Origin: Corbicula japonica
Taxonomy: Eukaryota > Mollusca > Bivalvia > Venerida > Cyrenidae
NCBI GenBank assembly: GCA_038501625.1
Contig: JAZAYU010000008.1
Coordinates: 7,006,938 to 7,070,937, forward strand
Direction of reading: 5' to 3'
DNA: 64,000 nt
This document shows, piece by piece, positions 36,101 through 45,267 of the stretch. Under the pieces are notes generated by a model. The model did not search any database. It was given only the letters and a program-made list of their open reading frames with translations, and was not told where the DNA came from. The translations under genes were made by a program, and so were the position numbers. Position 1 is the stretch's first letter; each line of letters begins with the position of its first letter.

Positions 36101-39100
36101 CATTCAATTTCTATAGAAGTGACGTCATGCAGGTAAATTAATGACGTCGGACATGTAATTATTAAGGTTCTCAGAGGGGAATTAAGCCGTGCAGCATTAA
36201 ATAAGCGAAATAAATGAAAAATCGTTATGTTTTTATTATTTTTGTCTGAAAGTCTTTGCAGTATAATAAAACAATTATTTGGTTCCTTGAAAGGGTATGT
36301 GAGGATATATTGCCGGTCTGGGTGTCATATTATCCCTCGCCTGCGGCTCGGGTAATATGACACCCAGACCGGCAATATATCCTCACATTCCCTGTCAAGA
36401 AACCAAATAACTATATAATATTACAGGGAGGGAGGCTGGGCAGGTTTAATAGAGGAAATAGAGCTTGAAGTGACAAGAATTTCTGCTAGAAACCTTGGGA
36501 GAGATGACAGGTAATACACATTACAATTCTTTTTGTATTGCATTTCTTCTTTATTCAAAAAAATGTTTGAGCTCAGGCTCCAATCTTGTTAAACTTTAAA
36601 GATTAGTCTCCAAGCTCAAATTAAGCTCTTTGCTCAAAAGTTGCATTGTTTACCTAAAGTTTAGCAACAATCTGTATGATAGTATTTATTTATCAGGTTT
36701 TCTTTGGTTATTAGATTGGTGTTCGTCATTGGTCGGGCAGACGGTATCAGAATTTCATTTAGTTTTTTGTTTAAGTTCTCTTTTTCTCAGTAACAATTCA
36801 AGATAGATCTTTGAAACTTAAGATAGTTCTCTGACATCACGAAAGCAATTTAAGGACAAGTTTCATAACTCTACTAAATTTTGTCATAGTTATGCCCCAT
36901 TTTCACTAAAAATTTAGACAAAAACCTGGGCTTTTTTTGCATTGCATCATCTTCTTGTTGGAAATATTTTCATCTTGCCATAGGAGAAAAAATCCAAATG
37001 AAATTTATTAATGATGTGGCTGGTAGTTTATGAAATCAAACATTTGTCATGTAATATCATTTTAGTTTGATTCATGGAGATTTCTTACGCTGTATTTTAT
37101 TGACAATTATTTCAGCGAAACAAAATAGTTTATGTTACCAAAAAATACCAGAAACAGCAAGGTTTTAAGATGTAACAAGCAAACAATTCCTGTCAGTACA
37201 TAACCCTTTACTGTATATATAGGCATTTTATTGCATGTGAAAACAGTCTAGATCCAGATATGCAGTCTGATCAGTATTTACTCTGTTCCATTTTTGCGTC
37301 ACTCTTTTGAAGAAATGGCGATACATAGGGATGGCTTTGTCCGTTCGTCCGTACGTCCGTCAATCATGAAAACTTAACGTTCGCTATAACTTTCCCATCT
37401 CTTAATATTTCTTTATGAAACTTTCAAATTATATTGCTTATGACAACACACTCATGATGATGCCAAATTCTTTAGGTCAAGGTCACATTTGATGGAGTAA
37501 TGCCCCTTTTTGTACTTGGATTTTAACATGAAAACTTAACGTTGACTATAACTTTGCCATTTCTCAATATTTCTTCATAAAACTTTCACATTATATTGCT
37601 TATGACAATGCACTCATGATGATGCTGAATTCTTTAGGTCAAGGTCACATTTGATGGAGTTATGCCCCTTTTGTACTTGGATTTTGACATGAAAACTTAA
37701 TGTTAGCTGTACCTTTGTCATTTCCGAATAGTTGTTCATGAAACTTTCATATTCTATTGCTTGTGACAACATGCTCATGATGATGCCAGATTCTTTAGGT
37801 CAAGATATCATTTGATGGAGTTGTGCCACTTTTTGTATTTGGATTTTGACATGAAAACTTAATGTTTGCTATAACTTTGCTATTTCTTAATATTTTTTAT
37901 GAAACTTTCAAACTATATTGCTCAAGACAACACACGTGATGATGACAAGTTGTTTCAGTCAAGATGGAGTTATGCCCCTTTTTGAACTTGCCTTTTTTTA
38001 CACATTGTACCAGAGGGCGACACAAGTGTTCAACTTAACACCCATCTAGTTTATTTATTAGGTCATTTCTTTCCAACAAGCAAACAGTGCAGATCCTGAT
38101 CAGACAGCACCCCATGTGCCAGCTTATCTGGATCTAAATTGTTTGCAGATGCAATAAAATGCATATAATTATTTGGAGTAAAAGAATAAATGCCAGTATT
38201 TTGAAAAACCTGGCCAGAAAAATAAACTAAAGAATATTGGTAAAATAAATTGGCCTCATGATAACATGATCAGAAGTGATGTAGTTTTTGATTTTTGATA
38301 TACAAGATTATACAAGCCTCAGGATTAAATTGTTGTGTAAATATATTGAGTATATTTATTACTGGATTAAAGGATCATCACAGACCATGGGAAGGAATCC
38401 AGGTTTCCATTCCTTGATGAGCATGTTGTAGCCTTCCTCAGCCGATTACCTGTACATGATAAGGTATGGCTTGGCAAGTTGTACATCATATTGTACTTTT
38501 GTGTCTTGTAAAACATGTTTGCTTGGACATTTTAACCATTTACTCCAGAAATGAGTATTAAAAATAGGCCAGGTTTTTTTCTATTTTCTTAAGTTTTGAT
38601 AGTTTTTGGAGGATGACTCACCTGCATGTCAAGTCCCAATCTCTAGACTTAATCTGGGGAAACTTTAACCATTTAGTATACAGTTGTTGTTATCCCATTA
38701 GCGAACCGTACAGAGTACAGATCAGCTGGAACATCACATTCATATCGGTGATCAGAATCTGTTCTGTGCGCTTTAAGATTCATTACATTTTTTTTTTTTT
38801 TTTTTTTTTTGGCGTTCACCTTTTCGGCGTGTAAGGGTGGTGCTGCGCTTTTTGGATAGGAGACCGCCATATTGCAGGCTCAGCACCTCCGACTTCGGAT
38901 CTCCTTGCGGGTCCTCCTATACCGACACCCGCCGAATCGGTCGTAATGCTAACCCTTACACCCTGAGCGCCAAGGAGGGAAGCCATTACTACCATTTTAA
39001 AAGTCTTTGGTATGACCCGGCCGGGGATCGAACCCACGACCTCCCAGTCCGGAAGCGGACGCTCTACCTACTGAGCTAACCGGGCTGGTTTTCATTACAT

Positions 39101-39667
39101 TATTTCTGACCAAGATTTGACCAGCATAGATCCAGATCAGATGGCCCAGATGTGTTGGCTGACCTGGATCTACACTGGTGGCACACACAATAAAACTTAT
39201 GTATTTGGAGTAAAGGATTAATGATAAATATGACTGAGTATATGTGGTAATGTAATATAGTTTGACCCTAGTAATGACATTAATACGCAAAATCTTTGAC
39301 CTTGGGTATGATATTTAAGTAAAGTTGTTCAAAATTCTGAATTGCTGTAGTAAATGGGAAATTGTTGCATATTTGTGATACGCAGACATGAATTCTCTTT
39401 AGTGACAGACTTCATAAAAATGATGTGAAATTTGTGTTATATGTGTTATGTTTTACACTTCAGGCTGACTTGAGCTTACCCCGTGGGTTAGGAGAGAAGT
39501 TACTACTTAGACTGGCCGCCACAGAATTGGGTCTTTATCAGACTGCAACACTTGCCAAAAGAGCCATTCAGTTTGGATCCCGGATAGCTAAACTTGAAAA
39601 TAGTAAAGAAAAAGCCAGTGATATATGTCCTCGTTTGTTAGAGTCTAATGAAATCACCACACAGTGA
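17004..39667 (+). CDS. ASNSD1: Asparagine synthetase domain-containing protein 1, complete, 15 exons
   Basis: Exons with consistent GT-AG sites and phases: 17004-17060, 23148-23351, 24142-24264, 25015-25134, 27250-27409, 27957-28105, 28452-28575, 30300-30501, 31227-31307, 33282-33422, 34167-34311, 34709-34776, 36427-36510, 38373-38463, 39464-39667. They give 650 codons; the human protein has 643. The N-terminal half is a class II glutamine amidotransferase-like domain: MCGIC with the Cys2 nucleophile position, [26 protein letters not shown] and [14 protein letters not shown]. The C-terminal half is an asparagine-synthase ATP-pyrophosphatase domain: [10 protein letters not shown] (PP-loop, residues 366-371 SGGIDS), [54 protein letters not shown] and [14 protein letters not shown], ending [12 protein letters not shown]. 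Family membership is clear. Its biochemical reaction is not well established in any animal, and glutamine-dependent amidation is inferred from the domains. Introns hold most of the repeats in the window. Confidence 0.95.
17415..18161 (-). mobile_element. LINE fragment: C-terminal part of a reverse transcriptase
   Basis: A minus-strand frame from about 18160 to 17550 reads [17 protein letters not shown], then [30 protein letters not shown] and [14 protein letters not shown]. This is the thumb and C-terminal region of Jockey/CR1-type non-LTR reverse transcriptases. A CATCATCC-rich 3' region follows to about 17415. The frame is cut at 18158-18161 by a TTAA-flanked inverted-repeat element. It lies antisense in ASNSD1 intron 1. 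Confidence 0.8.
19465..19690. repeat. Degenerate copy of the CTCAACAAAAA MITE
   Basis: It begins GCTCAACAAAAAATGAAACC and has interior blocks shared with the better copy at 20511 (for example TTTCACGTACCA versus TTTCATGCACCA, and CTGATTCCGGAAAA versus CTGATTCCAGGAAAA). Its right end is eroded. Confidence 0.5.
20511..20767. mobile_element. ~255-bp MITE with CTCAACAAAAA inverted ends
   Basis: The left end ACTCAACAAAAAAAGAAACC (then TGACACT) is the near-perfect reverse complement of the right end (GTGTCAGGTTTCTATTTTTG, then TTGAGT). Both ends abut TATA runs, which would allow a TA target duplication as in Tc1/mariner elements. Nested inside the 4.2 kb TTAA element. Confidence 0.6.
20770..20990. 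mobile_element. Diverged copy of the TTAA palindromic MITE
   Basis: It shares AGTGTAGATCC, GGATGTGCCAGCTGATCTGG and the ending GAGTAAAGAGTTAA with the family described at 45897. The left end is lost next to the CTCAACAAAAA MITE. This is the leftmost copy in the window. Confidence 0.55.
24832..24980. repeat. Partial TTAA palindromic MITE
   Basis: Starts TTAACCCT and keeps GATGTGCCAGCTTATCTTGA and CTACACTGGTTGCACATGAG, with an internal deletion. In ASNSD1 intron 3. Confidence 0.55.
25708..25880. repeat. Partial TTAA palindromic MITE
   Basis: Contains TCTGATCAGGATCTACACTG and GATCCTGATCAGATGGCATA, the two facing halves of the palindrome. Ends are eroded. In ASNSD1 intron 4. Confidence 0.55.
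26045..27160. mobile_element. Element with six ~156-bp tandem repeats and C/G-run ends
   Basis: Starting near 26137, 26295, 26449, 26606, 26760 and 26916, a unit repeats that begins AGCATAACTCCAAAACTACT and includes GTAGGTAGTGCAGTGTGCAA and TAACTCTACCTTGCC. The left border has a hairpin-forming TATCCCCCCCGCCAAAGGCA then AGGGGGATA, followed by a GTCTGTCTGTGCGTC pyrimidine/G run. The right border has GCGGGGGGATTAAC. Internal tandem repeats between conserved ends recall the pearl-type repeats described in oysters; this is an analogy only. It occupies most of ASNSD1 intron 4. Confidence 0.7.
27459..27654. mobile_element. TTAA palindromic MITE, near full length
   Basis: Flanked by TTAA at both ends (27459-27462 and 27651-27654), starting CCCTTTACTCCATATATAT and ending GGAGTAAAGAG. 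An internal part is deleted relative to the intact copy at 45897. In ASNSD1 intron 5. Confidence 0.7.
27700..27842. repeat. Partial TTAA palindromic MITE
   Basis: Right half only: GTGTAGATCCTGGTCAGATG and GATGTGCTGGCTGATCTGG. It lies 46 bp from the preceding copy, so the pair may be fragments of a tandem insertion. Confidence 0.5.
28277..28367. repeat. Short TTAA palindromic MITE fragment
   Basis: Keeps GATGTGCTGGCTGATCTGGA and CTACACTGGTCACACAT, then an eroded end. In ASNSD1 intron 6. Confidence 0.45.
28790..28906. mobile_element. Hairpin MITE (CCAAGATCATAAAA family)
   Basis: It reads CCCAAGATCATAAAACAT then CAGTCTCAAATCTTAAACAT, and returns as GATTGGCTGAGACTGGTCTC and TAGTTTTGTGATG. See the copy at 40829 for the family. 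Confidence 0.55.
29125..29330. repeat. Diverged TTAA palindromic MITE
   Basis: Contains CTGATCAGATGGCACTCATG and CAGCTGATCTGGATCTGGAT, with a duplicated GATCTG. Ends are eroded. In ASNSD1 intron 7. Confidence 0.5.
29386..30260. repeat. GC-rich palindrome-bordered block with CRE-like sites
   Basis: The left part has GGCTGATATCAAGATATCAG (an almost perfect palindrome ending CC) and GCGCGACGTCACAAT. The middle has ATTACGTCACATATT-type motifs. The right part (30122-30250) is a long hairpin whose arms start ACACGGCTGAGCGGGGC and end GCCCCGCTCAGCCGTGT. The composition differs sharply from the surrounding intron, which suggests an inserted element. The class is not recognised. In ASNSD1 intron 7. 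Confidence 0.5.
30976..31200. repeat. Rearranged double TTAA palindromic MITE
   Basis: Two overlapping partial copies share TTAACCATTAACA starts, GTGTAGATCCAGATCATC and GCACATCCATACAGTC blocks. In ASNSD1 intron 8. Confidence 0.5.
31441..31516. repeat. (TA)n microsatellite
   Basis: About 75 bp of pure TA dinucleotides, with further TA tracts near 31958-31981 and 33085-33114. Two inserted elements separate the tracts. Confidence 0.9.
31570..31968. mobile_element. ~400-bp foldback MITE in TA repeats
   Basis: The left arm CTAAGAAATGTGGTAAGTTA (then CGGGTC) and its reverse complement GACCCGTAACTTACCACATT (then TCTTAG) bound the element. Arms extend about 130 bp, including ACGGGGTATATATGGTACCC against GGGTACCATATATACCCC. 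Inserted in a TA tract. Confidence 0.7.
31983..33084. mobile_element. hAT-like non-autonomous element, 1.1 kb
   Basis: Ends TAGGGATGGGAACGG and CCGTTCCCGTCCCTA are inverted repeats, each abutting (TA)n that could supply an 8-bp duplication. Sub-terminal regions are rich in the motif CGGATA/TATCCG (TATCCGGTATCCGGATAATA on the left). TAGGGATGGG-type ends are usual for hAT elements. No transposase frame exists inside. In ASNSD1 intron 9. Confidence 0.65.
33474..33665. repeat. TTAA palindromic MITE, left end lost
   Basis: Contains AGATCCAGATCAGCTGGCAC, CATCTGATCAGGATCTAAAC and the intact right end ATATATGGAGGAAAGGGTTAA (shown here as described for the family). In ASNSD1 intron 10. Confidence 0.6.
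34317..34498. repeat. TTAA palindromic MITE, right end lost
   Basis: Starts TTAACCCTTTACTCCATGGG directly after the exon-11 donor (GTATGTTAA), so the MITE begins only five bases into ASNSD1 intron 11. Confidence 0.65.
35549..35759. mobile_element. TTAA palindromic MITE, full length
   Basis: Left TTGACCCTTTCCTACATATA and right GGAGGAAAGGGTTAA. The left flank TTGA is one change from TTAA. In ASNSD1 intron 12. Confidence 0.65.
35783..36270. repeat. Possible inverted-end element with CRE sites
   Basis: TATTATACTGCAAAG on the left and CTTTGCAGTATAATA on the right are reverse complements about 470 bp apart. Between them are palindromes (TACGGCTCGGCCGTAG) and GTGACGTCATGC and ATGACGTCGG motifs. 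Confidence 0.45.
36277..36412. repeat. Near-perfect 135-bp hairpin
   Basis: The arm GTGAGGATATATTGCCGGTC TGGGTGTCATATTA is followed after a spacer of about 18 bases (CCCTCGCCTGCGGCTCGG) by its exact reverse complement. The outer parts TTATTTGGTT and AACCAAATAA also pair. It sits a few bases before the exon-13 acceptor of ASNSD1 (CAG ending 36426). Confidence 0.8.
37200..38190. mobile_element. TTAA palindromic MITE split by a nested element
   Basis: The left half (37200-37297) starts TAACCCTTTACTGTATATAT and ends in the middle of the palindrome. The right half resumes at about 38048 (ATTAGGTCATTTCTTTCCAA) and runs through GATCCTGATCAGACAGCACC to an eroded end near 38188. A Helitron-like element occupies the gap. 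In ASNSD1 intron 13. Confidence 0.7.
37298..38047 (+). mobile_element. Helitron-like non-autonomous element with tandem repeats
   Basis: Starts TCACTC and GCGATACATAGGG, followed by a GTCCGTTCGTCCGTACG run. It then has about four units of roughly 160 bp (AAAACTTAACGTTNGCTATA, CATGAAACTTTC and AGGTCAAGGTCACATTTGAT blocks), and ends with a short hairpin (GTGTTCAACTTAACAC), six bases, and CTAG followed by T. A TC start, a 3' hairpin and a CTRR end followed by T are the Helitron signature. A second copy is at 55587. Confidence 0.65.
38665..39221. mobile_element. TTAA palindromic MITE interrupted by a SINE
   Basis: TTAA at 38665-38668 and 39218-39221 flanks the two halves (AACCATTTAGTATACAG on the left; TTTGGAGTAAAGGATTAA on the right). 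The family's central TGATTCATTAGGTTATTTCTGACC region is where the SINE landed. Confidence 0.7.
38790..39090 (-). mobile_element. Full-length tRNA-derived SINE with 11-bp target duplication
   Basis: Read on the minus strand: a tRNA-like head (CCCGGTTAGCTCAGTAGGTA, A-box; GGTCGTGGGTTCGATCCCCG, B-box), a body of about 200 bp (CATACCAAAGACTTTTAAAA, then GTGTAAGGGTTAGCATTACG), and a poly-A tail seen as poly-T at 38790-38810. TTCATTACATT flanks it exactly at 38779-38789 and 39091-39101. The intact duplication and long A tail indicate a recent insertion by LINE machinery. Confidence 0.9.
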
Positions 39668-39716
39668 TTCAGTTTGATGAAAACATTAAACCTTTACTTC
39701 TGACTGTACATGAAAC

Positions 39717-39722
39717 AATAAA
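39717..39722 (+). promoter_or_regulatory. ASNSD1 polyadenylation signal
   Basis: AATAAA lies 50 bases after the stop codon, giving a very short 3' UTR. A second AATAAA near 39849 is an alternative. Confidence 0.6.
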
Positions 39723-40500
39723 GTGTTAAAAAAAATTATTGGATTTTTTGTTCTTTTTTTATTCTGATCTTGAAGATACCGAGTTAAATACCATTTTCTC
39801 AATTGTGAAACACTAAAAATCAACATCAGTCCTTCTAAAATAATGTGAAATAAAACTTTGAAAGTGAGTAAATTCAAAAGACTGGTTGATTTGCCGGCTT
39901 ATCGAACCTCCACTTAAGTCGTGATTGACTGGAGGATCACTTTTGGAGCTGGTCCAATACTCTTATATTTAACACACATCAAAACCCTGTGCAAATATAT
40001 ATGTGCATGTCACAGGGAAAAGGTATCTTCTGTCATATTATTTTACATTTTAATTGTATCTACATTTGGAAAGTATTATATTATAGAATTATCTTTAATA
40101 TTCATGATTTTGGGTGATTTCAATACACATTTTGACTCGGTATGATGAAAAGTTTGCGGCAAATTATAACCGGTGTTGTCTGTTACACTTCATGACATTT
40201 CAAAAAATGATGTTAGCTGTCCTAAGACACCTTCTCCCGTTGCATGCCCCATATGTATGGGGGGGGTACAGGGCTAGACGATATTAACAAAACCAGTCGG
40301 TAATTTAACCGCGCGGAATGCAGTTGTATCGCCAATTCTGATTGGTCAGTGAGACTCCGGCGTCCAATCGTATGCTTTCTTTAAAGTTTTCACTCAAACA
40401 ACAACAAGCACAAAAAACAATGCTCGCAAATGATAAAAGAAATCTGTAAAAATGAAGATTTTGCCCCTGGGTTATAACACGAAGCAGCTTTAAGCTAACA
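39723..40500. other. Intergenic DNA after ASNSD1
   Basis: No gene seen. A CCAAT-box-like ATTGGTCA near 40342, a CGCG-containing patch near 40310 and a nine-base G run near 40260 stand out. Confidence 0.4.
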
Positions 40501-40512
40501 TAAAGAATAAAT

Positions 40513-40752
40513 AGAGATGGGAATGGCTAAGCGAAAGTGATTCCCGCGAAGTGGGGAGAATGGCTGCAGAAGCCGGAAGCAAGCGGCATGGCATTCTGTC
40601 AATATTGCAACAAGACTATCAATTACAAATCGAACATTTCTGGAAGTGACAGAGGAAATCCATTTGCCTTTTATAATTTTCTCTATTGTGTCTCTTCCTC
40701 CAGAAGTTATAGGCAGTTTAACAATAAGTATAATCTCATAAAATATAAATGA
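40513..40752 (+). pseudogene. Zinc-finger-like coding fragment
   Basis: A frame reads IPAKWGEWLQKPEASGMAFC then QYCNKTINY, a CxxC half-finger in a setting like the BED/TTF-type fingers of DNA transposons. The natural start (ATGGCTAAGCGAAAG) is in another frame, so a frameshift is needed, and no downstream His pair is seen. Probably a transposon-derived remnant, or an exon with a missed donor near 40660. Confidence 0.3.
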
Positions 40753-40828
40753 AGAATATGACAAGTTTCTAATAAATTAATTGGGTTCAATGGCAACTGA
40801 TAATGTATAATAATGCAGCACCCCTGGG

Positions 40829-40934
40829 CCCAAAATCATAAAACTGAGATTGGAGACCAGTCGCCATTTCAGCCAATCAGATGCTTGAGATTTGAGTCTG
40901 GTCTCCAGCTTTAGTTTTATGATCTTGGGCCCAG
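40829..40934. mobile_element. Hairpin MITE (CCAAGATCATAAAA family), best copy
   Basis: It runs GGGCCCAAAATCATAAAACT, GAGATTGGAGACCAGTCGCC, ATTTCAGCCAATCAGATGCT, then TTGAGATTTGAGTCTGGTCT, CCAGCTTTAGTTTTATGATC, TTGGGCCC. The two halves are reverse complements, so the whole folds as one hairpin. Other copies are near 28790, 42785, 44950, 58975, 63222 and 63536. Confidence 0.7.
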
Positions 40935-43450
40935 GACATGGATAAAATCCATACATTTGAATGTTTCATTTCCACAATATCGTAGAAGTTAGACATTCTG
41001 AGAAAAAAGAAATAAAAAATTCATGATTTTTATTAGTTTTATCAATAATAACAATACATAATGTGCACAGTAACAATAAGTAACATAATGGAATATAGTA
41101 TTACCACATGTATGCTAAACTTACAAATGGCATGGTAGTTTGGCATATTTAATGAGGCAACAGAAAGGAAATTGCTTGATTCTCATTAAACTTTTATTTT
41201 CTAAATGGTTTGGGGTGGGGGATTATCAAAAATACATCTTGGCGGATAAGTAAAAGTTTCTATTTTCTATTTCTAGAACTACTTTTTCACAATGGAGTGA
41301 AAATACAACTTATTGAAGCATTATAATGAGTGTAAAGTGAAATAAGAATCCTGCAGTTTTCTACTGTTGCCAAAATGAAATTACATATTCAATGCTCAAT
41401 ACTTTTAAAATTAAAGGATTTACACAGAACTAATATTTGCATAATTTACATTCTGTTTAACAATTTAAAGCAACTTAGCTAAACAACACAATATTCACTT
41501 AACACATAGTCATTTAATAATTAATACAAGATTCAAATTGCTCCCATTAACATAATTATAAGAAACCTTCATTTTTCTACAATAGCCTAGCTTAATCTAA
41601 AATGCCAGGTAAGAATTGTAGAGATGGTCATTATAAAACAAATGCACCATTTTCATAAATTTTACATATCCTGTCCTAGTAAGTCTTTAAATGGAGTCGT
41701 CAGGTCAATTAAACAGTAACAATAACATAATTTTAGTAATAAATGTGCAAATGGTATTTATGCTTTGCATGGATAAAAAAAAGAGAAAACTATGATATTA
41801 ATGTCCACCTGCACAACTACTGTAAGCCCAACTCAAGCCACTGCTCAGATTAGTTTTCATTATTTATTGCTGTACCTATTGAACTTGTCCTCTGCTAAGC
41901 TGGAGATCAAGTTGTGCACACGGTTTCTGACAATATCCGGGTTCTCCCCAGAAATATTTTAAGTGATAGCTATTCACTGCACTGACTGAATTGTAAAGTA
42001 TCACATGCTGGAGATACAATGAACTAACACTTAATACTTACACAACAATTTGTCAATGCCAATCATTGATCTTAAAATATCTTAAACCCATCCAATGGAG
42101 TCGTCAGGTCAATTAAACAGTAACTGTGTAAAAATCAGACTTTAAGTGAAATTTTCTTGGCAAGGTAAGTAGCTCGAGGCTAATTTTATAAAAGAAACAT
42201 TACCAGTAACTTGAATTTTCTATTCAACAGGATGGCATAGAGTTGATTGCATATAGAATAGCTGGATAATTACGGAGTAACGAAAGTACAGATCTGAGAT
42301 TAGAGAGTAGCGCTTCCACTATGCTTACATGGGCTGGGGAGAACCCTTATACCACTAACATTCTGCTATCAACATACAACCCTTCAATATGGAGAAAGAC
42401 GCAGTCAGCACATACAGCTTTCATACGTAATGTTTTAGTATAGATTTTGAGCTAATCCTTAACCATAAATAAAATACTAATACATACTATACTTTCAGTA
42501 GTTAAGGGAAAAACACTGGCCCAACATTTCTATCCAAATTTCTTCCCAAGTCTGACTTACCAACAGACTTTCAGTCAGTGGATTTGGAGTACTGTGGTTA
42601 CAAGCAAGTTAGGTGGTATGACTAAAAAAATGAGCACCCCAAAAAACTTGGTAAGAGACTAAATGGTACTGTACCTATTTGGTATCACACCCTATTGTTG
42701 AACAACTTTGACAATCACTCAAAAAATAAAACTTTCTTTCAATTTCAAATAATAAAGCGCAAAAATTTTGGGGTTTCTGGGTCTACATTGTATGATCTTG
42801 AGGTTTGAGACTGGTTTCCAGTTTCAGTTCTATAGGACCTTTTAATTATGACCCAAAACACTATTAAAAAATTCATTAAAATTTGAAGAAAACTATTACT
42901 AAGAGTTCAGACAAAACCTTTTTTTCATTTTTCACAATCCAAGGGCAATAACTCTGATATTATTGGGCTGATAATATTGCTGGTTATCAAAAATTAATTA
43001 CACTAAAATTTCAGGTGTTTGCAGTTTTAGCACTAACTTAAAGAAAAAAAATCAACTAAATGGAGAAGTTATCCCCGTAATACTTTTCACTGGTTTACCG
43101 TTTACAGCTACAGTAAATACTGTTTGCAAACTTCTTACAATTATTGCAAAAATAGACAACAACCTGTAAGTTAAAAAAACTGAACCTGACCTATGATCAC
43201 ACAGCCAGGTTTGACAGCATTTCAGAATAGTTATTCTGAAATTAAATGTAACCAAACACCATAGTTTAACTGACTGATTGCAACTTATTTCCAAAACAAC
43301 ATTTAACCAATCACGGGGACTAGTCAACACAACGTAACAAAAACATAAGCATTTCAAGCATAGTCTCCAAAGTAAGTCTCACAATCCTGTCCGCAAATTT
43401 TATCACAGATACTTGAAGTTTAGAATGCAACAAGTACAATTAACATAAAA
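40935..43450. other. AT-rich intergenic or STK11 3' flank
   Basis: No gene seen. A 30-base block beginning ATGGAGTCGTCAGGTCAATT occurs twice, at about 41692 and 42095, within otherwise unlike sequence. A partial hairpin-MITE copy lies at 42785-42850. The sequence could be a long STK11 3' UTR, but no polyadenylation site can be chosen. Confidence 0.35.
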
Positions 43451-43468
43451 CATTTCTTGGAAAAAAAG

Positions 43469-43551
43469 CAATCGCTTTTTTGACCAGAGAATTTCTGCTA
43501 AATTCACACAGATCGCTTTTTTGATCAGAGAATTTCTGCTCAATTCACACA
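43469..43551. repeat. Two tandem copies of a 42-bp unit
   Basis: ATCGCTTTTTTGACCAGAGA then ATTTCTGCTAAATTCACACA is repeated at once with two changes. Confidence 0.7.
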
Positions 43552-43703
43552 GATGGTGTACTGACCTCAAACTACCAAATGTTCACACACTGCTCCCATG
43601 CCAAGAAAACAGAATCTGCTAATCTTATAACCTTGGATTTACACTGAAAACCTGATTTCTGATTTAAAATAATGCTATGGAAACTGGTAATAATAAAACT
43701 ACC

Positions 43704-43883
43704 TTAACCGTTTACTGCATTAGCAAACACATCAGTGCTATCTGATCTGGATCTACCCTGTGTGCTGTCAGAAATAACCTATTAATTTAAAAGCAAACAG
43801 TGCAGATCCCGTTCAGTAGTAAAGATATGCTGGCTAATCTAGATCTACACGTATCGCCCTCGCCATAAATATACAAGGGTTAA
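43704..43883. mobile_element. TTAA palindromic MITE
   Basis: TTAA at both ends (43704-43707 and 43880-43883), with CCGTTTACTGCAT on the left and ATACAAGGG on the right, and a shortened left half. Confidence 0.6.
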
Positions 43884-44277
43884 AAAGAAATAACAAGGAC
43901 GGACAATGCATATTGTCCTGAAATTCACAGGGTATGCAACTGAAACTGTAAATAGATTTATATAAATTGTGTTTACACTACAGATTATTATCTTAAAGCA
44001 GCTTGGTCAAAATCTGAGAGTTTACTCTCGCATCTTTACATTTTCACTTTTACACAAAGTCAGGACAATCTTTGAAAAATGTTGTATCTATATTTCTTTC
44101 TAAGCTGACTTCGACAACTGTGTTTGACAGTCATATGATCTGTTTGAGGCTCTTCTGAAAAATAGTGGATTGTCATCAATATTTAGTTAAGAGAAAAGCC
44201 TTGACCTCTGTGATAAAATAACAACACTTTCAAGCTTTATCAAATGAACCAGATATCTTCAGATGTCAATACTATTA

Positions 44278-44477
44278 TTAACCCTTTAATCTATATATAC
44301 ACATTTTAAGACATGTGCAACCAGTGTAGTTCCAAATCAGCCTGCACATCAATGCCGTCTAATCCGAACTGGCATTGGTCGCATATTGGTCAGAAATAAC
44401 CTAATGTGCCATCTGATCAGTATCTACACTGTTCGCCCAGGCCATAAAGGCGTATATATGGAGGAAAGGGTGGGGTA
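44278..44477. mobile_element. TTAA palindromic MITE, near full length
   Basis: Starts TTAACCCTTTAATCTATATA and ends CGTATATATGGAGGAAAGGG followed by TGGGGTAA, so the right TTAA is disturbed. Confidence 0.6.
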
Positions 44478-44949
44478 AACACTCCTCTAAATACAAAGCT
44501 ATGATTCCATCATGTTTTGGAGCAAGTTGATGTTAAATGTTGTCTTCAGATATCTGACTCAGCTGCTTTATGACACTGTTCACACAACAACTAAATGATA
44601 AGTGAAAGTAGTTGCCCTATGATTACAAACAAATAATAGAACAGAACAAAGCAAAGCAACACAACTCCTTTTCCATCTCTCCTCGCACACTGAACATCAT
44701 GTTATTGATCAATTTAAAAGGAAACACAATTTTCAACATCCTTTGCAAAGACATGATTTGCTAAAAAATATAAAGTAACGGGTGGAAAAGATCAATAAAC
44801 TGTCATAAACATTAAATAGGGATAAGATAGACTTTAAATATAAAATATATTGAGAATAGAAATAATTATGCACCAAAATCTATTTGCAGCACTCCACAAG
44901 TTTATTCATACTAATACTATATGCACTGAAACTAAAAAGTTATTGTGAC

Positions 44950-45048
44950 AATATGGAAACCAGTCTCAAATCTCAAGCATCAGATGCTTGAGATTTGAGA
45001 CTGGTCTCATATTTTAGATTTACAATCTTTGGTCCAGGGCCCTTCGGA
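44950..45048. mobile_element. Hairpin MITE (CCAAGATCATAAAA family)
   Basis: AACCAGTCTCAAATCTCAAG CATCAGATGCTTGAGATTTG AGACTGGTCTC is an almost perfect palindrome with no central loop, followed by an eroded right end. Confidence 0.65.
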
Positions 45049-45267
45049 ACTTCAACTGGTGCTTAGAATAACCAATGTAACCTTTCACTCCTGAATGTCT
45101 GCAATGTACATGTATTGTCTGTCTTTGAATACGAGTCAGTCTATTCATAGTGGTTTTTTGCAGAAAGTGTCTTAAAAAATTAAGTGTAGACACTGATAAC
45201 AGTGTGAAGATAGTCTGATCAAAGTCTTCACTTGTTACAAATGTGAATTTAGATCACAGTAGCACTT

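Noticed and set aside
38613..39079. ORFs on both strands across the SINE
   Set aside because: Chance frames through the SINE body and poly-T tail.
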